Origin: Amycolatopsis jiangsuensis
Lineage (GTDB): Bacteria; Actinomycetota; Actinomycetes; Mycobacteriales; Pseudonocardiaceae
Direction of reading: 5' to 3'
DNA: 64,000 nucleotides
NCBI RefSeq assembly: GCF_014204865.1
Contig: NZ_JACHMG010000001.1
Span: 1-64,000, forward strand
Shown: positions 35,844 through 45,612 of the stretch, piece by piece
How positions within the stretch are numbered: the stretch's first letter is position 1
How the letters are laid out: each line of letters opens with the position of its first letter
Notes under the pieces: model-generated
What the model was told of the DNA's origin: nothing
The model's input: the letters and a program-made list of their open reading frames with translations, nothing else
Databases searched by the model: none
Made by a program: the position numbers and the translations under genes

Positions 35844-37329
35844 GGGTTTCCTCCTTCGTCGCGGGCAGGGTCAGCAGCAGGTAGACGACGAACGCACCGG
35901 CCAGGCCGACCACCCAGTTGTAGTCGTAGAGAGGTTTGAGGAACGGGATGAGCCCGTCGGCGGGGAAGGGCCCGTCGTAGGCGCCGCCGACCGCCAGTAC
36001 GGCACCGACCACCGTGGCGACCACGGCGCGCCAGTGCCAGCCCGCGGTGAACCAGTAGGCGCCACCCGGGGTGTAGAGGTCGGCGACCTTCAGCCGGGTG
36101 CGGTTGACCACCCAGTAGCCGGCCACCAGCACCCCGGCCACCGAGCCCAGCACGCCGCCGTAGAAGCCGAGCCAGGCGTAGATGTAGATGTTCGGGTCGG
36201 AGTAGAGCCGCCACGGCTGGATCAGGATGCCGATCACCCCGGTGATCAGGCCGCCGAGGGCGAAGGTGATCCGCTTGGGGAAGGCGTTGGAGAAGTCGTA
36301 GGACGGGCTGACCACGTTGGCCGCGAGGTTCGCCGAGACGGTGGCCAGCACCAGCGCGATCAACGCGACGACGACCACGACCGGGCTGGCGAACCTGTCG
36401 GCCAGCTGCGCGGGATCCCAGATGTCCTGACCGTAGAGCACGTGCCCGCCCGAGGTGGTGAGGATGGCGACGACCGCGATGAACGTCATCGTGGTGGGCA
36501 GGCCGAGGATCTGGCCACGCATCTGCCTGCGCTGGCTGCCGCCGAAGCGGGTGAAGTCCGGCATGTTCAGCGACAGCGTGGACCAGAAGGCGATCATCGC
36601 CATCAGCGACGGCGCGAACACCTTCCAGAAGTCCGCGCCCCAGCCGAGCTTGCCGGTGTCGTGCAGGATCGGGCCGAGGCCGCCTGCCTTCACCAGCACG
36701 TAGCCGAGCATCACCAGGAAGCCGACGGACACCAGCGGCGCGGTCCAGTTCTCGAACCGGCGGACCGCCTCCATCCCGCGCCAGATGATCAGCATCTGTC
36801 CCAGCCAGAACACCGCGAACGACAGCCACAGCGTCCAGTGCTGGCCGGCGAGCACCGCGGAATCCCGCCAGCCGGAGCCGGCCAGCCTGCCCACGATCAC
36901 GTAGATCGCCTCGCCGCCGACCCAGGTCTGGATGCCGAACCAGCCGCAGGCGATGAACGCGCGCAGCAACGCCGCGAGGTTGGCGCCGCGCAGTCCGTAG
37001 AAGGCGCGCGCGAACACCGGGAACGGGATGCCGTACTTGGTGCCGGCGTGGCTGTTGAGCAACATCGGGGCGAGCACGATGACATTGCCGAGAACGATCG
37101 TGATCAGCGCCTGCAGCCAGTTCATCCCGAGCGCGATGAGCGACGCGGCGAGTGCGTAGCTGGGGATGTTGTGCGCCATGCCCATCCACAGCGCGAAGTA
37201 GTTGTAGCCGGTCCAGGTGCGCTTCTCCGGCGGGACCGGGGCCAGCTCGTCGTTGTAGAACCGGCTCCCGCTGAGGGCCCGCACGTCGCCGAGGTCGTCC
37301 CGGTGGTACCCGCGTGTCGTCGGTTCCAT
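35794..37329 (-). CDS. NCS1-family nucleobase/hydantoin:cation symporter
   Basis: This 511-residue, about 12-helix transporter begins with the family stretch GSRFYNDELAPVPPEKRTWTGYNYFALWMGMAHN. GIPFPVFARAFYGLRGANLAALLRAFIACGWFGIQTWVGGEA follows, diagnostic for NCS1 uracil/allantoin/hydantoin permeases. It brings the substrate of the downstream hydantoinase into the cell. Its 3' end overlaps the amidohydrolase gene by 50 bases. Two copies of an ACAG-N-CTGT-type palindrome lie upstream. Confidence 0.93.
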   Translation of the reverse strand: MEPTTRGYHRDDLGDVRALSGSRFYNDELAPVPPEKRTWTGYNYFALWMGMAHNIPSYALAASLIALGMNWLQALITIVLGNVIVLAPMLLNSHAGTKYGIPFPVFARAFYGLRGANLAALLRAFIACGWFGIQTWVGGEAIYVIVGRLAGSGWRDSAVLAGQHWTLWLSFAVFWLGQMLIIWRGMEAVRRFENWTAPLVSVGFLVMLGYVLVKAGGLGPILHDTGKLGWGADFWKVFAPSLMAMIAFWSTLSLNMPDFTRFGGSQRRQMRGQILGLPTTMTFIAVVAILTTSGGHVLYGQDIWDPAQLADRFASPVVVVVALIALVLATVSANLAANVVSPSYDFSNAFPKRITFALGGLITGVIGILIQPWRLYSDPNIYIYAWLGFYGGVLGSVAGVLVAGYWVVNRTRLKVADLYTPGGAYWFTAGWHWRAVVATVVGAVLAVGGAYDGPFPADGLIPFLKPLYDYNWVVGLAGAFVVYLLLTLPATKEETREQPGPSRIDPAAVDR

Positions 37330-37368
37330 TGCGGAATGGTGCGCGCCGGGCGGGTGCGGTGGGCAGAG

Positions 37369-37408
37369 ACAGTCTGTTCAGGGTTCGGCCGCCCTGGGCG
37401 CAGTCTGT
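37369..37408 (-). promoter_or_regulatory. Candidate PucR operator pair upstream of the NCS1 permease gene
   Basis: The palindrome ACAG-T-CTGT (37369-37377) and a one-mismatch copy GCAG-T-CTGT (37400-37408) are 31 bp apart, three helical turns, and 40-80 bases before the permease start. The same ACAG-N-CTGT occurs in the pucR-mmsA gap. A second palindrome, TGACG-tg-CGTCA, is at 37437-37448. Binding by PucR is inferred. Confidence 0.5.
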
Positions 37409-37528
37409 CGATTGCGCGGAAGCGCCCGGCAGTGCATGACGTGCGTCACAATCCGGCCGTTGCCTGGAGGCAAAGCAGGCGAAACATCCGGCCGCGGAGC
37501 CACGGGCGGACGCGGCCGGGGCGGCGGG

Positions 37529-37918
37529 CTACAGCGCGAACACGCTGTCGGACTGGCTGTCCGCCGCGCACCTGTTCGGATAGGTCGTGTGGAACATCAG
37601 CGGCTTGCCGTGCCAGGTGCCCACCGCGGAGACGTCCACCGGCGAGTAGATCATCGTGCAGCGCTGCAGGCGCGGTTCGACCTCGTCGAGGTCGCCGTCC
37701 ACCCGGGACAGCGTGGCGCACGCGGCGTCGCGGTGCCGATGGGTGCCGCCGGTCGGGTCGCAGGTGAGCGAGGCGGACGTGACCCGGCCCGTGGTCTCGT
37801 GCATGGTCAGCCGGAGGCTCGAGTCGGGCAGCTGTGGCGCGGCAGGGCCAGCCGGGCTGCCAAGGCTGCTGACGCCGAGGACACAGGCCGCTATCGGAGC
37901 GAAGGTAGAGAACACCAT
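37529..37918 (-). CDS. Secreted subtilisin-inhibitor-like (SSI family) protease inhibitor
   Basis: This 129-residue protein has a signal peptide (residues 1 to about 28) and a mature SSI domain. Cysteines 53, 67, 87 and 117 form the two family disulfides, and LTCDPTGGTH, RCTMIYSPVDV and the terminal SDSVFAL are conserved features. The reactive-site P1 residue is Met89 (Met-Ile bond), suiting subtilisin-like or chymotrypsin-like targets. It follows pucR by 28 bases; a functional link to pyrimidine catabolism is not obvious. Confidence 0.9.
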   Translation of the reverse strand: MVFSTFAPIAACVLGVSSLGSPAGPAAPQLPDSSLRLTMHETTGRVTSASLTCDPTGGTHRHRDAACATLSRVDGDLDEVEPRLQRCTMIYSPVDVSAVGTWHGKPLMFHTTYPNRCAADSQSDSVFAL

Positions 37919-37946
37919 GATACGGCTATCGGCAGGTCGGACCTGA

Positions 37947-39602
37947 CTACTGTGTTCCTCGTCCGGGTAGGTTCTCCTCCCTCGGACGAGTGGCGGCGCC
38001 GAGGTCGTGGGCGAGCAGTGCCACGTAGAGCGACAACATCGACTCCGGATCTTCCAGCCGCACTCCGAGGACCTGTTCGATCCGGGCCAGTTGCTGGTAG
38101 TACGCGGTGCGCGAGGTGTGCGCGGCGGCCGCGGCCGCGGATTTGTTCCCACCGTGCGCGCAGTAGTGCCGCAAAGCCGGTACGAGCCGGCTCCCGGACG
38201 CCGCGTCGCGCTGCAGCAGTGGTTCCAGCTCCCGAGCCGCGAAGGCGCTCACCCGCTCGTCGCCGGACAGCAAGTGCAGCAGACCGCGCAGCCGTACGTC
38301 CCGCAGGCGGTGGATCGGCCGCTCGGCCCCCTCGTCGAGCGCGGCGGCGGCGACCTGGGCGGCTTCGACCAGCGTACGGTGCGCTTCCGCGGGCCCGGTC
38401 ACGATCGTGCCGACGCCGACCACCGCCGGAGCGCTCGCGCGGGCGTCGTGGATGTCGCCGGCCAGCCGGTCCAGTACGGCGTCGGCATTGGCCTCCGGCG
38501 AAAGCGCCAGCAGCGCGCGGACGGCCGTCTCGTCCGTGGCCACGAGAGCCGACACCTTCGCCCGCCGCGCCGCCAGCGCGGTCGCCTCGGCCAGCTCACG
38601 CAGCAACGGCGGGGTGGACAGCGACTGCCGTGCGGTGGCGGTGATCCGCGGCCGCACCGCCAATCCGGCCAGCCGCCGCGACGGCAACGGCACGGCCAGC
38701 GCCGACGCCCGCGCGAGGATTTCCGTGGACGGCGTCGGCGAAGCGATCAGTTCGGCCAGCACCGCGCGGTGCGCCTGCCGTTCGAGCGTTTCGGAATCCC
38801 GCGCCACGAGCCGGTACACGGCGAGCGCCGACGCCGCTCGTTCCACGACCACCCGGTGCCGGTGCGGCGGTGTGTCCGGACTGTCGGTGCACACGAGGAC
38901 CAGGCGTCCCCAGTCGTGTCCCCGCGCGCCGACCACGGTCACCAGCCAGTCCGCTCCCGGGTGGTAGCCGGTCCGCTCGCCGACCTGGACCGTCTTCGAA
39001 CGGCCGGGCCAGCCGGTCAGCAGTTCGGCCGGATCGGAGCCGGCCGTGTCGTAGGCGAGCACTTCGTGGCCGAGCGTTTCCAGCACCACCGGATGCTCGG
39101 TCAACCGCGCGACCTCACGCAGCACCACCTCCGGCTCGGCACCGGCGACGGTGAGTGCGGTGAACGTCTCGTGCACCCGCTCGGCCGCACGCAGCTCGGC
39201 GACCTGGGCGTCGACGATCGTCCCGTTGACGGCCTCGGTCACCGCCACGTACCGGGTCTCGCGGGAGAGTGTGATCAGCGGGAGGCCGTGCGCCTCGGCG
39301 GCGGTGACCAGCGACACCGGCAGCCGGTCGTTCCAGTGCCGGACCAGCTCCACGACCACCCCCGCGGCGCCGACGCGGGCGAGGTCGGCGACGTAACGGG
39401 TCAGCGACGGACCGTCGTCGGGCAGCGCCACCCCGGTCGTGAGCACGAGTTCACCGCCACGCAGCAGGGGCGCGATCTCGGCGATCTCGGCCACGTGCGC
39501 CCAGCGCACCGGCCGGTCCAGCCCGGTGCTGCCGGCGACCACCTGCGGACGGCCCTGGCGCAGCACGGGCAACGCGAGCAGCTCGGCGATCGTCGGGTAC
39601 AT
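37947..39602 (-). CDS. pucR: PucR-family transcriptional regulator
   Basis: This 551-residue protein has an N-terminal PucR sensor domain (TIAELLALPVLRQGRPQVVAG, WAHVAEIAEIAPLLRGGELVLTTGVAL), a GGDEF-like middle region and a C-terminal PucR helix-turn-helix (ALRHYCAHGGNKSAAAAAAHTSRTAYYQQLARIEQVLGVRL). Relatives activate purine or pyrimidine catabolism. The start at 39602 is the ATG giving the family N-terminus; the much longer open frame upstream is antisense to mmsA. It is divergent from mmsA with a palindromic site between. Confidence 0.9.
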   Translation of the reverse strand: MYPTIAELLALPVLRQGRPQVVAGSTGLDRPVRWAHVAEIAEIAPLLRGGELVLTTGVALPDDGPSLTRYVADLARVGAAGVVVELVRHWNDRLPVSLVTAAEAHGLPLITLSRETRYVAVTEAVNGTIVDAQVAELRAAERVHETFTALTVAGAEPEVVLREVARLTEHPVVLETLGHEVLAYDTAGSDPAELLTGWPGRSKTVQVGERTGYHPGADWLVTVVGARGHDWGRLVLVCTDSPDTPPHRHRVVVERAASALAVYRLVARDSETLERQAHRAVLAELIASPTPSTEILARASALAVPLPSRRLAGLAVRPRITATARQSLSTPPLLRELAEATALAARRAKVSALVATDETAVRALLALSPEANADAVLDRLAGDIHDARASAPAVVGVGTIVTGPAEAHRTLVEAAQVAAAALDEGAERPIHRLRDVRLRGLLHLLSGDERVSAFAARELEPLLQRDAASGSRLVPALRHYCAHGGNKSAAAAAAHTSRTAYYQQLARIEQVLGVRLEDPESMLSLYVALLAHDLGAATRPREENLPGRGTQ

Positions 39603-39634
39603 CGGGTCCTCGGGTCTCGGTCCTCCGGGCAGGC

Positions 39635-39643
39635 ACAGACTGT
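39635..39643. promoter_or_regulatory. Candidate PucR operator ACAG-A-CTGT in the pucR-mmsA gap
   Basis: This quasi-palindrome lies in the 138-base divergent region, 33 bases from the pucR start and 98 from the mmsA start. It is the same 9-base element, in reverse orientation, found ahead of the NCS1 permease gene. Sharing between two control regions of one pathway supports a common regulator. Confidence 0.5.
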
Positions 39644-39740
39644 ACGGCGGAGTGGGGGAGTCCGTACACGTTGCGCATGGCGCCAGCGTGGCGTCCGCCC
39701 CGAGACTCGGAGGCACTCCCGACCGGAAGGAGCGGCCGCC

Positions 39741-41237
39741 GTGACCGACCGCATCAGCCACTGGATCGACGGAAAGCCGGCGCCGGGCACCGCCGGGCGC
39801 TCCGGTGACGTGTTCGACCCGGCGACCGGGCAGGTCCGCGCGCAGGTGGACTTCGCGGGACCGGCGGAGGTGGCGCGCGCGGTGGCGGCCGCCGCGGCCG
39901 CGCTGCCCGGCTGGCGCGGGACCTCGCTCGCCGGCCGGACCAAGGTGCTGTTCGCGTTCCGGGAACTGCTCGAGGCACGCAAGGACGAACTGGCCGAGAT
40001 CATCACGAGCGAGCACGGCAAGGTCGAGTCCGACGCGGCGGGGGAGATCGCGCGCGCGATCGAGAACGTCGAGTACGCCTGTGGCGCCGCGCAGCTGCTG
40101 AAAGGCGGCTTCAGCGAGAACGCCTCGACCAATGTGGACGTGTACTCGATCGCGCAGCCGCTCGGCGTGGTCGGGGTGATCTCGCCGTTCAACTTCCCGG
40201 CGATGGTGCCGCTGTGGTTCGTGCCGAACGCGCTGGCGTGCGGGAACACCGTGGTGCTCAAACCGAGTGAGAAGGACCCGTCCGCGGCGGTGTTCCTGGC
40301 CGAGCTGCTGGCCGAGGCCGGGCTGCCCGACGGCGTGCTCAACGTGCTGCACGGCGACAAGGTCGCGGTGGACGGCCTGCTGGAACATCCGGACGTGAAG
40401 GCGATCTCCTTCGTCGGGTCCACGCCCATCGCCCGCTACGTCTACGAGACGGGCACCCGCCACGGCAAGCGGGTGCAGGCGCTCGGCGGCGCGAAGAACC
40501 ACATGGTCGTGCTGCCCGACGCCGACCTCGACCTGGCCGCCGACGCCGCGGTGTCGGCCGGGTTCGGCTCGGCGGGCGAACGGTGCATGGCGGTCTCGGT
40601 GGTGGTCGCGGTCGAGGAGATCGGCGACGAGCTGGTCGCGAAGATCACCGAACGGATGCGCCGGCTGCGCGTCGGCGACGGCCGCGATCCCGGGTCCGAG
40701 ATGGGCCCGCTGGTCACCCGGGCCCACCACGAGCGCGTCTCGTCCGCGGTGGACGCCGGAGTGGCCGAGGGTGCGACGCTGGTGGTGGACGGCCGGGGCG
40801 TCGAGGTACCCGGCGCCGAGGACGGCTTCTGGCTGGGCCCCACCTTGTTCGACCACGTGCGTCCCGGGATGTCGGTCTACACCGACGAGATCTTCGGCCC
40901 GGTGCTGTCGGTCACCCGTGCCGCGGGCTTCGGCGAGGCGCTGGACCTGATCAACGCGAACCCCTACGGCAACGGCACCGCGATCTTCACCGGTGACGGA
41001 GCGGCCGCCCGGCGCTTCCAGAACGAGGTCGAGGTCGGCATGGTCGGCGTCAACGTGCCGGTCCCGGTCCCGGTCGCCTATTACTCCTTCGGCGGCTGGA
41101 AGGACTCCCTGTTCGGCGACAGCCACGCCTACGGACCGGAGGGCTTCCACTTCTTCACCCGCACGAAGGTGGTCACCTCCCGCTGGCCGGACAACTCGTC
41201 CGCCGGGATCGACCTGGGTTTCCCGAAGAACTCCTGA
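39741..41237 (+). CDS. mmsA: CoA-acylating methylmalonate/malonate-semialdehyde dehydrogenase
   Basis: This 498-residue aldehyde dehydrogenase has [31 protein letters not shown] for NAD binding, the catalytic Cys in [13 protein letters not shown] and the MmsA-type ending [19 protein letters not shown]. It makes acetyl-CoA or propionyl-CoA from malonate or methylmalonate semialdehyde, the last step of beta-alanine breakdown, which fits the pyrimidine genes next door. It starts at GTG after AAGGAG. Confidence 0.94.
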   Translation: MTDRISHWIDGKPAPGTAGRSGDVFDPATGQVRAQVDFAGPAEVARAVAAAAAALPGWRGTSLAGRTKVLFAFRELLEARKDELAEIITSEHGKVESDAAGEIARAIENVEYACGAAQLLKGGFSENASTNVDVYSIAQPLGVVGVISPFNFPAMVPLWFVPNALACGNTVVLKPSEKDPSAAVFLAELLAEAGLPDGVLNVLHGDKVAVDGLLEHPDVKAISFVGSTPIARYVYETGTRHGKRVQALGGAKNHMVVLPDADLDLAADAAVSAGFGSAGERCMAVSVVVAVEEIGDELVAKITERMRRLRVGDGRDPGSEMGPLVTRAHHERVSSAVDAGVAEGATLVVDGRGVEVPGAEDGFWLGPTLFDHVRPGMSVYTDEIFGPVLSVTRAAGFGEALDLINANPYGNGTAIFTGDGAAARRFQNEVEVGMVGVNVPVPVPVAYYSFGGWKDSLFGDSHAYGPEGFHFFTRTKVVTSRWPDNSSAGIDLGFPKNS

Positions 41238-41334
41238 CCCCCGCACCGGCCCTTCCCGCGCGGGGCCGCGACCGGCCACCCGGCGTTTCCGTAAACTCGG
41301 GGTGAGAACCGGGGCGGACCGCAGGGAGGTGCAG

Positions 41335-42360
41335 GTGGCGAACACCGACGAACGGCGCTTCGACGTGCTGCGCGCGATCGTCGCCGACTACGTCTCCAAT
41401 CAGGAGCCGGTGGCGTCGAAGTCGATCGTCGAGCGGCACAACCTCGGGGTGTCCAGTGCCACCGTGCGCAACGACATGGCGGTGCTCGAGGAGGAGGGGT
41501 ACATCGCCCAGCCACACACCAGTGCCGGGCGGATTCCCACGGACAAGGGCTACCGGCGGTTCGTCGACCGGTTGTCCGAGATCAAGCCGCTGTCGGGGGC
41601 CGAGCGGCGGGCCATCACGAACTTCCTCGACTCCGGCACCGACCTCGACGACGTGCTGCGCCGGTCGGTGCGGCTGCTCGCCCAGCTGACCCGCCAGGTC
41701 GCGGTGGTGCAGTACCCGATGCTGACCAACACCGTGGTCCGCCACCTCGAGGTCGTCCCGCTGACGCCCGCGCGGCTGATGCTCGTGCTGATCACCGACT
41801 CCGGCCGAGTCGACCAGCGCACGGTCGACCTCGGCGATGTGGTCACCGAGGAGACCGTGCTGCGGCTGCGCACGGTGGTCAACGGCGCGCTGGCGGGGCG
41901 GCGGCTGGCCGACGCCGCGGCCGCCGTGGCGGAGCTGCCCGAATCGGCACCCGCCGACCTGCGCGACCACCTCACCCGGATCTGCACGACACTGGTCGAG
42001 ACGCTGGTCGAGCACCCGGAGGAACGGATCGTGCTCGGCGGCACCGCCAATCTCACCCGCAACGTCGCGGACTTCCCGGGGTCGCTGCGCCAGGTGCTGG
42101 AGGCACTCGAGGAACAGGTCGTGGTGCTCAAGCTCCTCGCCGCGGCCCGCAACCCCGGTGCGGTGACCGTCCTCATCGGTGAGGAAAATGAGGACGAGCA
42201 GATGCGCAGCACCTCGGTCGTGTCGGTCGGCTACGGCCGGGACGACATGCTGCTCGGGGGCATGGGCGTCGTCGGGCCGACCCGGATGGACTATCCCGGC
42301 ACCATCGCGGCGGTCCGTGCGGTCGCCAACTACGTGGGGCAGATCCTGTCCGGCCGCTGA
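41335..42360 (+). CDS. hrcA: Heat-inducible transcription repressor HrcA
   Basis: This 341-residue protein has the N-terminal winged helix [44 protein letters not shown] and [17 protein letters not shown], both diagnostic for HrcA, then the GAF-like and C-terminal domains. It represses groEL-type genes through CIRCE elements. It starts at GTG after GGGAGG. I see no CIRCE in its own upstream region. dnaJ2 follows 41 bases later, the standard operon. Confidence 0.96.
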   Translation: MANTDERRFDVLRAIVADYVSNQEPVASKSIVERHNLGVSSATVRNDMAVLEEEGYIAQPHTSAGRIPTDKGYRRFVDRLSEIKPLSGAERRAITNFLDSGTDLDDVLRRSVRLLAQLTRQVAVVQYPMLTNTVVRHLEVVPLTPARLMLVLITDSGRVDQRTVDLGDVVTEETVLRLRTVVNGALAGRRLADAAAAVAELPESAPADLRDHLTRICTTLVETLVEHPEERIVLGGTANLTRNVADFPGSLRQVLEALEEQVVVLKLLAAARNPGAVTVLIGEENEDEQMRSTSVVSVGYGRDDMLLGGMGVVGPTRMDYPGTIAAVRAVANYVGQILSGR

Positions 42361-42401
42361 CCGGCGGTACGGGCGGAACACGAAGGAGAAGGCAGAACAA
42401 C

Positions 42402-43565
42402 GTGGCGAGGGACTACTACGGGATCCTCGGGGTGGCCAAGAACGCGAGCGATCAGGAGATCAAGCGCGCGTACCGCAAGCTGGCCCGTGAACTGCACCCC
42501 GACGTGAACCCGTCGGAGGACGCCCAGCACCGCTTCGGCGAGGTCACGACGGCCTACGAGGTGCTTTCCGACCCGCAGAAGCGCAAGATCGTCGACCTCG
42601 GCGGCGACCCGATGGACTCGGGCGGGCGCGGGGGCGGGGGCGGCGACCCGTTCGCCGGCTTCGGCGGGCTCGGCGACATCATGGACGCCTTCTTCGGCGC
42701 CGCGGGCGGGGGCGGCGGCGGTCGCGGCCGGGGACCGCGCAGCCGCGTGCAGCCCGGTTCCGACGCGCTGATCCGGCTGGGACTCTCCCTCGAGGAGTGC
42801 GCCACCGGCGCCGACCGCGAGATCACCGTGGACACCGCGGTGGTCTGCGATCTGTGCCGTGGTGCCGGCGCCGCGGAAGGCACCGGCACCAAGACCTGCG
42901 ACACCTGCGGCGGAGCCGGCGAGGTGCAGTCGGTGCAGCGGTCCTTCCTCGGCCAGGTCGTCACCGCCCGGGTGTGCCCGGTGTGCCGCGGCTTCGGCGA
43001 GGTCATCCCCGATCCGTGCCGCCAGTGCGGTGGCGACGGACGGGTCCGCGCCCGCCGCGACGTGACCGCCAAGATCCCGCCGGGCGTCGGCGACGGCATG
43101 CGGATCCGGCTCTCCGGGCAGGGCGAGGTCGGCCCCGGCGGCGGCCCGGCAGGCGACCTGTACGTGGAGATCGACGAGACTCCGCACGAGGTGTTCGTCC
43201 GCGAGGGCAACGAGCTGCACTGCAACTTCCGCATCCCGATGACCACCGCGGCGCTCGGTGCGACGGTGCCGATCGCCACCCTCGTCGACGGCGACTACGA
43301 GCTGGACATCGAGCCCGGCACCCAGCCGGCCACCGAGCTCGTGCTCACCGGAAAGGGCATGCCGCGGCTGCGCTCGTCCGGCCGCGTCGACGGCCGCGGC
43401 GACCTGCACGTGCACATCGACGTCGTGGTCCCCACCAAACTCGACGAGGAGCAGCGTGAGCTGCTCGTGGACCTCGCCCGCCACCGTGGCGAGGAGGTGC
43501 CCACCCTCGCCACCAACGGCAGGCACGGTGGTCTGTTCTCGAAGCTCCGCACCAAGAACCGCTGA
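42402..43565 (+). CDS. dnaJ: Chaperone DnaJ (DnaJ2 type)
   Basis: This 387-residue class I J-protein has an N-terminal J domain with HPD in ELHPDVNP, a Gly-rich linker and a zinc-finger domain with four CxxCxG-like repeats ([32 protein letters not shown]). The C-terminal substrate-binding domains follow. It stimulates DnaK. Being coupled to hrcA, not to dnaK-grpE, marks it as the DnaJ2 paralogue of actinobacteria. It starts at GTG after GAAGGAGAAGG. Confidence 0.96.
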   Translation: MARDYYGILGVAKNASDQEIKRAYRKLARELHPDVNPSEDAQHRFGEVTTAYEVLSDPQKRKIVDLGGDPMDSGGRGGGGGDPFAGFGGLGDIMDAFFGAAGGGGGGRGRGPRSRVQPGSDALIRLGLSLEECATGADREITVDTAVVCDLCRGAGAAEGTGTKTCDTCGGAGEVQSVQRSFLGQVVTARVCPVCRGFGEVIPDPCRQCGGDGRVRARRDVTAKIPPGVGDGMRIRLSGQGEVGPGGGPAGDLYVEIDETPHEVFVREGNELHCNFRIPMTTAALGATVPIATLVDGDYELDIEPGTQPATELVLTGKGMPRLRSSGRVDGRGDLHVHIDVVVPTKLDEEQRELLVDLARHRGEEVPTLATNGRHGGLFSKLRTKNR

Positions 43566-43567
43566 CC

Positions 43568-44320
43568 GTGCCGGACACCACGCTGCCGGTGTTCCTCGCC
43601 GCGGACGTCCCGGCGTCCGGGGCGGCGCTGCTCGACGGCGAGGAGGCCCGGCACGCGGCCACGGTGCGCCGCCTGCGGGTCGGCGAGCAGCTGGTGCTCA
43701 CCGACGGCGCCGGCGCGATGGCGCGCTGCACGGTGTCGGCCGTGCGGACCGGCCGGGACGCCACGCTCACCGTCACCGTCGACGAGCACTGGACCGAGGA
43801 TCCGCCCGCGTTGCGCGTGCACGTGGCGCAGGCGCTGGCCAAAGGCGATCGCGGTGAGCTCGCCGTGGAGCTGGCCACCGAGGCCGGCGCCGACGCCGTG
43901 GTGCCCTGGCGTGCCGCCCGCAGCGTGGCCCGCTGGGACGACGGGCCCCGCGGCGAGAAGGCACTCGCCCGCTGGCGGGCCACCGCGCGCTCGGCCGCCA
44001 AACAAGCCCGCCGGGCGCATCTGCCCGACGTCACCGAACCGGTCGGCACCGCCGAACTCGCCCAGCTCGCCGCCACCATGTCCGCCACCCTCGTGCTCGA
44101 ATCCGCCGCCGGCGCCCGGCTCGTCGACCTCGACCTGCCGACCGGCGGCGACCTGCTGCTGATCGTCGGCCCGGAAGGCGGCATCACCGACGGGGAGCTG
44201 GCCACTCTCGAAGCCGCGGGCGCCAGCACCGTCCGGCTCGGCCCCACCGTGCTGCGCACCTCCACGGCGGCGGCGGTCGCCCTCGGCGCTCTCGGCGCGC
44301 TGACCGGCCGCTGGTCCTGA
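43568..44320 (+). CDS. rsmE: 16S rRNA (uracil-1498-N3)-methyltransferase
   Basis: This 250-residue SPOUT methyltransferase has an N-terminal PUA-like domain with GEEARHAATVRRLRVGEQLVLTDG and a C-terminal knot with LLLIVGPEGGITDGELATLEAAGASTVRLGPTVLRTSTAA. The last two stretches form the SAM pocket. It modifies U1498 in the decoding centre. Its GTG start lies two bases after the dnaJ stop, so it is translationally coupled. Confidence 0.95.
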   Translation: MPDTTLPVFLAADVPASGAALLDGEEARHAATVRRLRVGEQLVLTDGAGAMARCTVSAVRTGRDATLTVTVDEHWTEDPPALRVHVAQALAKGDRGELAVELATEAGADAVVPWRAARSVARWDDGPRGEKALARWRATARSAAKQARRAHLPDVTEPVGTAELAQLAATMSATLVLESAAGARLVDLDLPTGGDLLLIVGPEGGITDGELATLEAAGASTVRLGPTVLRTSTAAAVALGALGALTGRWS

Positions 44321-44567
44321 CCCGGAGCCGGGCCGCGGGGGAATCGAGCCGGAACGTGGCGCGAGCCGGTCGCCGCCGGTTAAGCTGCACGGCAACGCGC
44401 GGTACGACGAGGTTTCAGCGCGCCACTGGGTGGGCATACCTCTACGCGCATACCCGAACGCCGCCGGGCACCTCCCCCTCGGTCCGGCGGAGCCGCGGCG
44501 CGGTGGAGCGACCCCCAGGCTCCACCTCGTCGCGGCATCTTCATTCCGGCCGCAGGAGGGGAGGCCC

Positions 44568-45119
44568 GTGGACACCGACTGGGCACACGAACTCGATGAC
44601 CAGCTGGACTGGCACTGGCGGGAGCGGCTGCGCCCCCGGCTGGCCGGGCTGACCGACGGGGAGTACTTCCGCGAGCCGGTACCGGGCTGCTGGACCTTGC
44701 GTCCGCGCCGGACCGAACGCGAACTGGGTGGTGGGCGGCTCACCGTCGACTACGCCTTTCCCACACCCGATCCGGCGCCGGTCACCACCATCGCCTGGCG
44801 GATGGCGCACCTCACCGTGCACGTCCTGGCCAAACGTGCCGAGCTGTACTTCGACGGGCCCCCGATCGACTACGCCACGCACGTTTACGCCGCGACCGCC
44901 GCGGACGGGCTGGACCAGCTGGACCGCGCCTACGACGCCTGGTCGTCCGGCGTCCGGGCGGCCACTCCGGCCGGACTCGGCCGCCTGCTCGGAACGGATG
45001 CGGGACCGTTCGAGGGACGGCCGCTGGCCGCGCTCGTCCTGCACATCAACCGCGAGGTGATCCACCACGGGGCCGAGATCGCGCTGCTGCGCGATCTGTA
45101 CGCGCGCGAGTCCGGGTGA
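44568..45119 (+). CDS. DinB-superfamily protein
   Basis: This 183-residue helical-bundle protein has WRMAHLTVHVLAKRAELYF, LVLHINREVIHHGAEIALLRDLY and other DinB elements. The metal histidines of the four-helix bundle are His at AHLTVH and the HH pair near the C-terminus. Family members are metal-dependent thiol transferases or of unknown activity. It starts at GTG after AGGAGGGGAG. About 250 bases separate it from rsmE with no recognised element. Confidence 0.83.
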   Translation: MDTDWAHELDDQLDWHWRERLRPRLAGLTDGEYFREPVPGCWTLRPRRTERELGGGRLTVDYAFPTPDPAPVTTIAWRMAHLTVHVLAKRAELYFDGPPIDYATHVYAATAADGLDQLDRAYDAWSSGVRAATPAGLGRLLGTDAGPFEGRPLAALVLHINREVIHHGAEIALLRDLYARESG

Positions 45120-45151
45120 GCCGTCCCGCCCGGCTTTGTAGGGTGGGGTCC

Positions 45152-45514
45152 ATGGATGATGCGGCGGAGACGTTGTTCGAGCGGATCGTGGCCGGCGAGA
45201 TCCCGGCGGATGTCGTGCACTCCGACGAGACGACGTTCGCGTTCCGGGACGTCAATCCGCAGGCCCGGGTGCACGTGCTGGTGGTGCCGCGGAAGCGGTA
45301 CCGCAACGTGGGGGAGCTCGCGGCCGCCGATCCGGACCTGCTCGCGCAGGTGCTGCGGAGCTGCCGCAAGGTGGCCGAGCTCGAGGGAATCGCCGACAGC
45401 GGGTACCGGATCGTGTTCAACACCGACGCCGACGCCGGGCAGACCGTCTTCCACGTGCACGCGCACGTGCTCGGCGGGGAGCAGCTCGGGTGGTTCGGCG
45501 GGGCCGCGAAGTAG
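45152..45514 (+). CDS. HIT-family hydrolase (HINT-like)
   Basis: This 120-residue histidine-triad protein begins LFERIVAGEIPADVVHSDETTFAFRDVNPQARVHVLVVPRKR and has the catalytic HVHAHVLGGEQLGWFGG at its end, all typical of HINT nucleoside phosphoramidases. It hydrolyses adenosine 5'-monophosphoramidate-type substrates. In actinobacteria a HIT gene regularly precedes phoH-ybeY, as here. Confidence 0.93.
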   Translation: MDDAAETLFERIVAGEIPADVVHSDETTFAFRDVNPQARVHVLVVPRKRYRNVGELAAADPDLLAQVLRSCRKVAELEGIADSGYRIVFNTDADAGQTVFHVHAHVLGGEQLGWFGGAAK

Positions 45515-45612
45515 CGAAACCGGCCTGCGGGCCGCACCCGCGAGCAAGTAGCATCGAGGGGTCCGCAAGTACCCCGAGCAGCGAAACGCGCAGAAAGCAG
45601 GCCAGAGGCCAC

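Noticed and set aside
35752..37767. Plus-strand open frame of over 600 codons opposite the NCS1 permease gene
   Set aside because: The antisense frame is His/Arg/Glu-rich and without similarity; the minus-strand permease motifs are unambiguous.
41238..41334. Search for a CIRCE element ahead of hrcA
   Set aside because: No TTAGCACTC-N9-GAGTGCTAA-like inverted repeat is present.
39603..41345. Very long minus-strand open frame continuing upstream of pucR, antisense to mmsA
   Set aside because: It is the codon-bias shadow of mmsA: composition is Arg/His/Gly-rich without any domain. The pucR family start at 39602 fits relatives.
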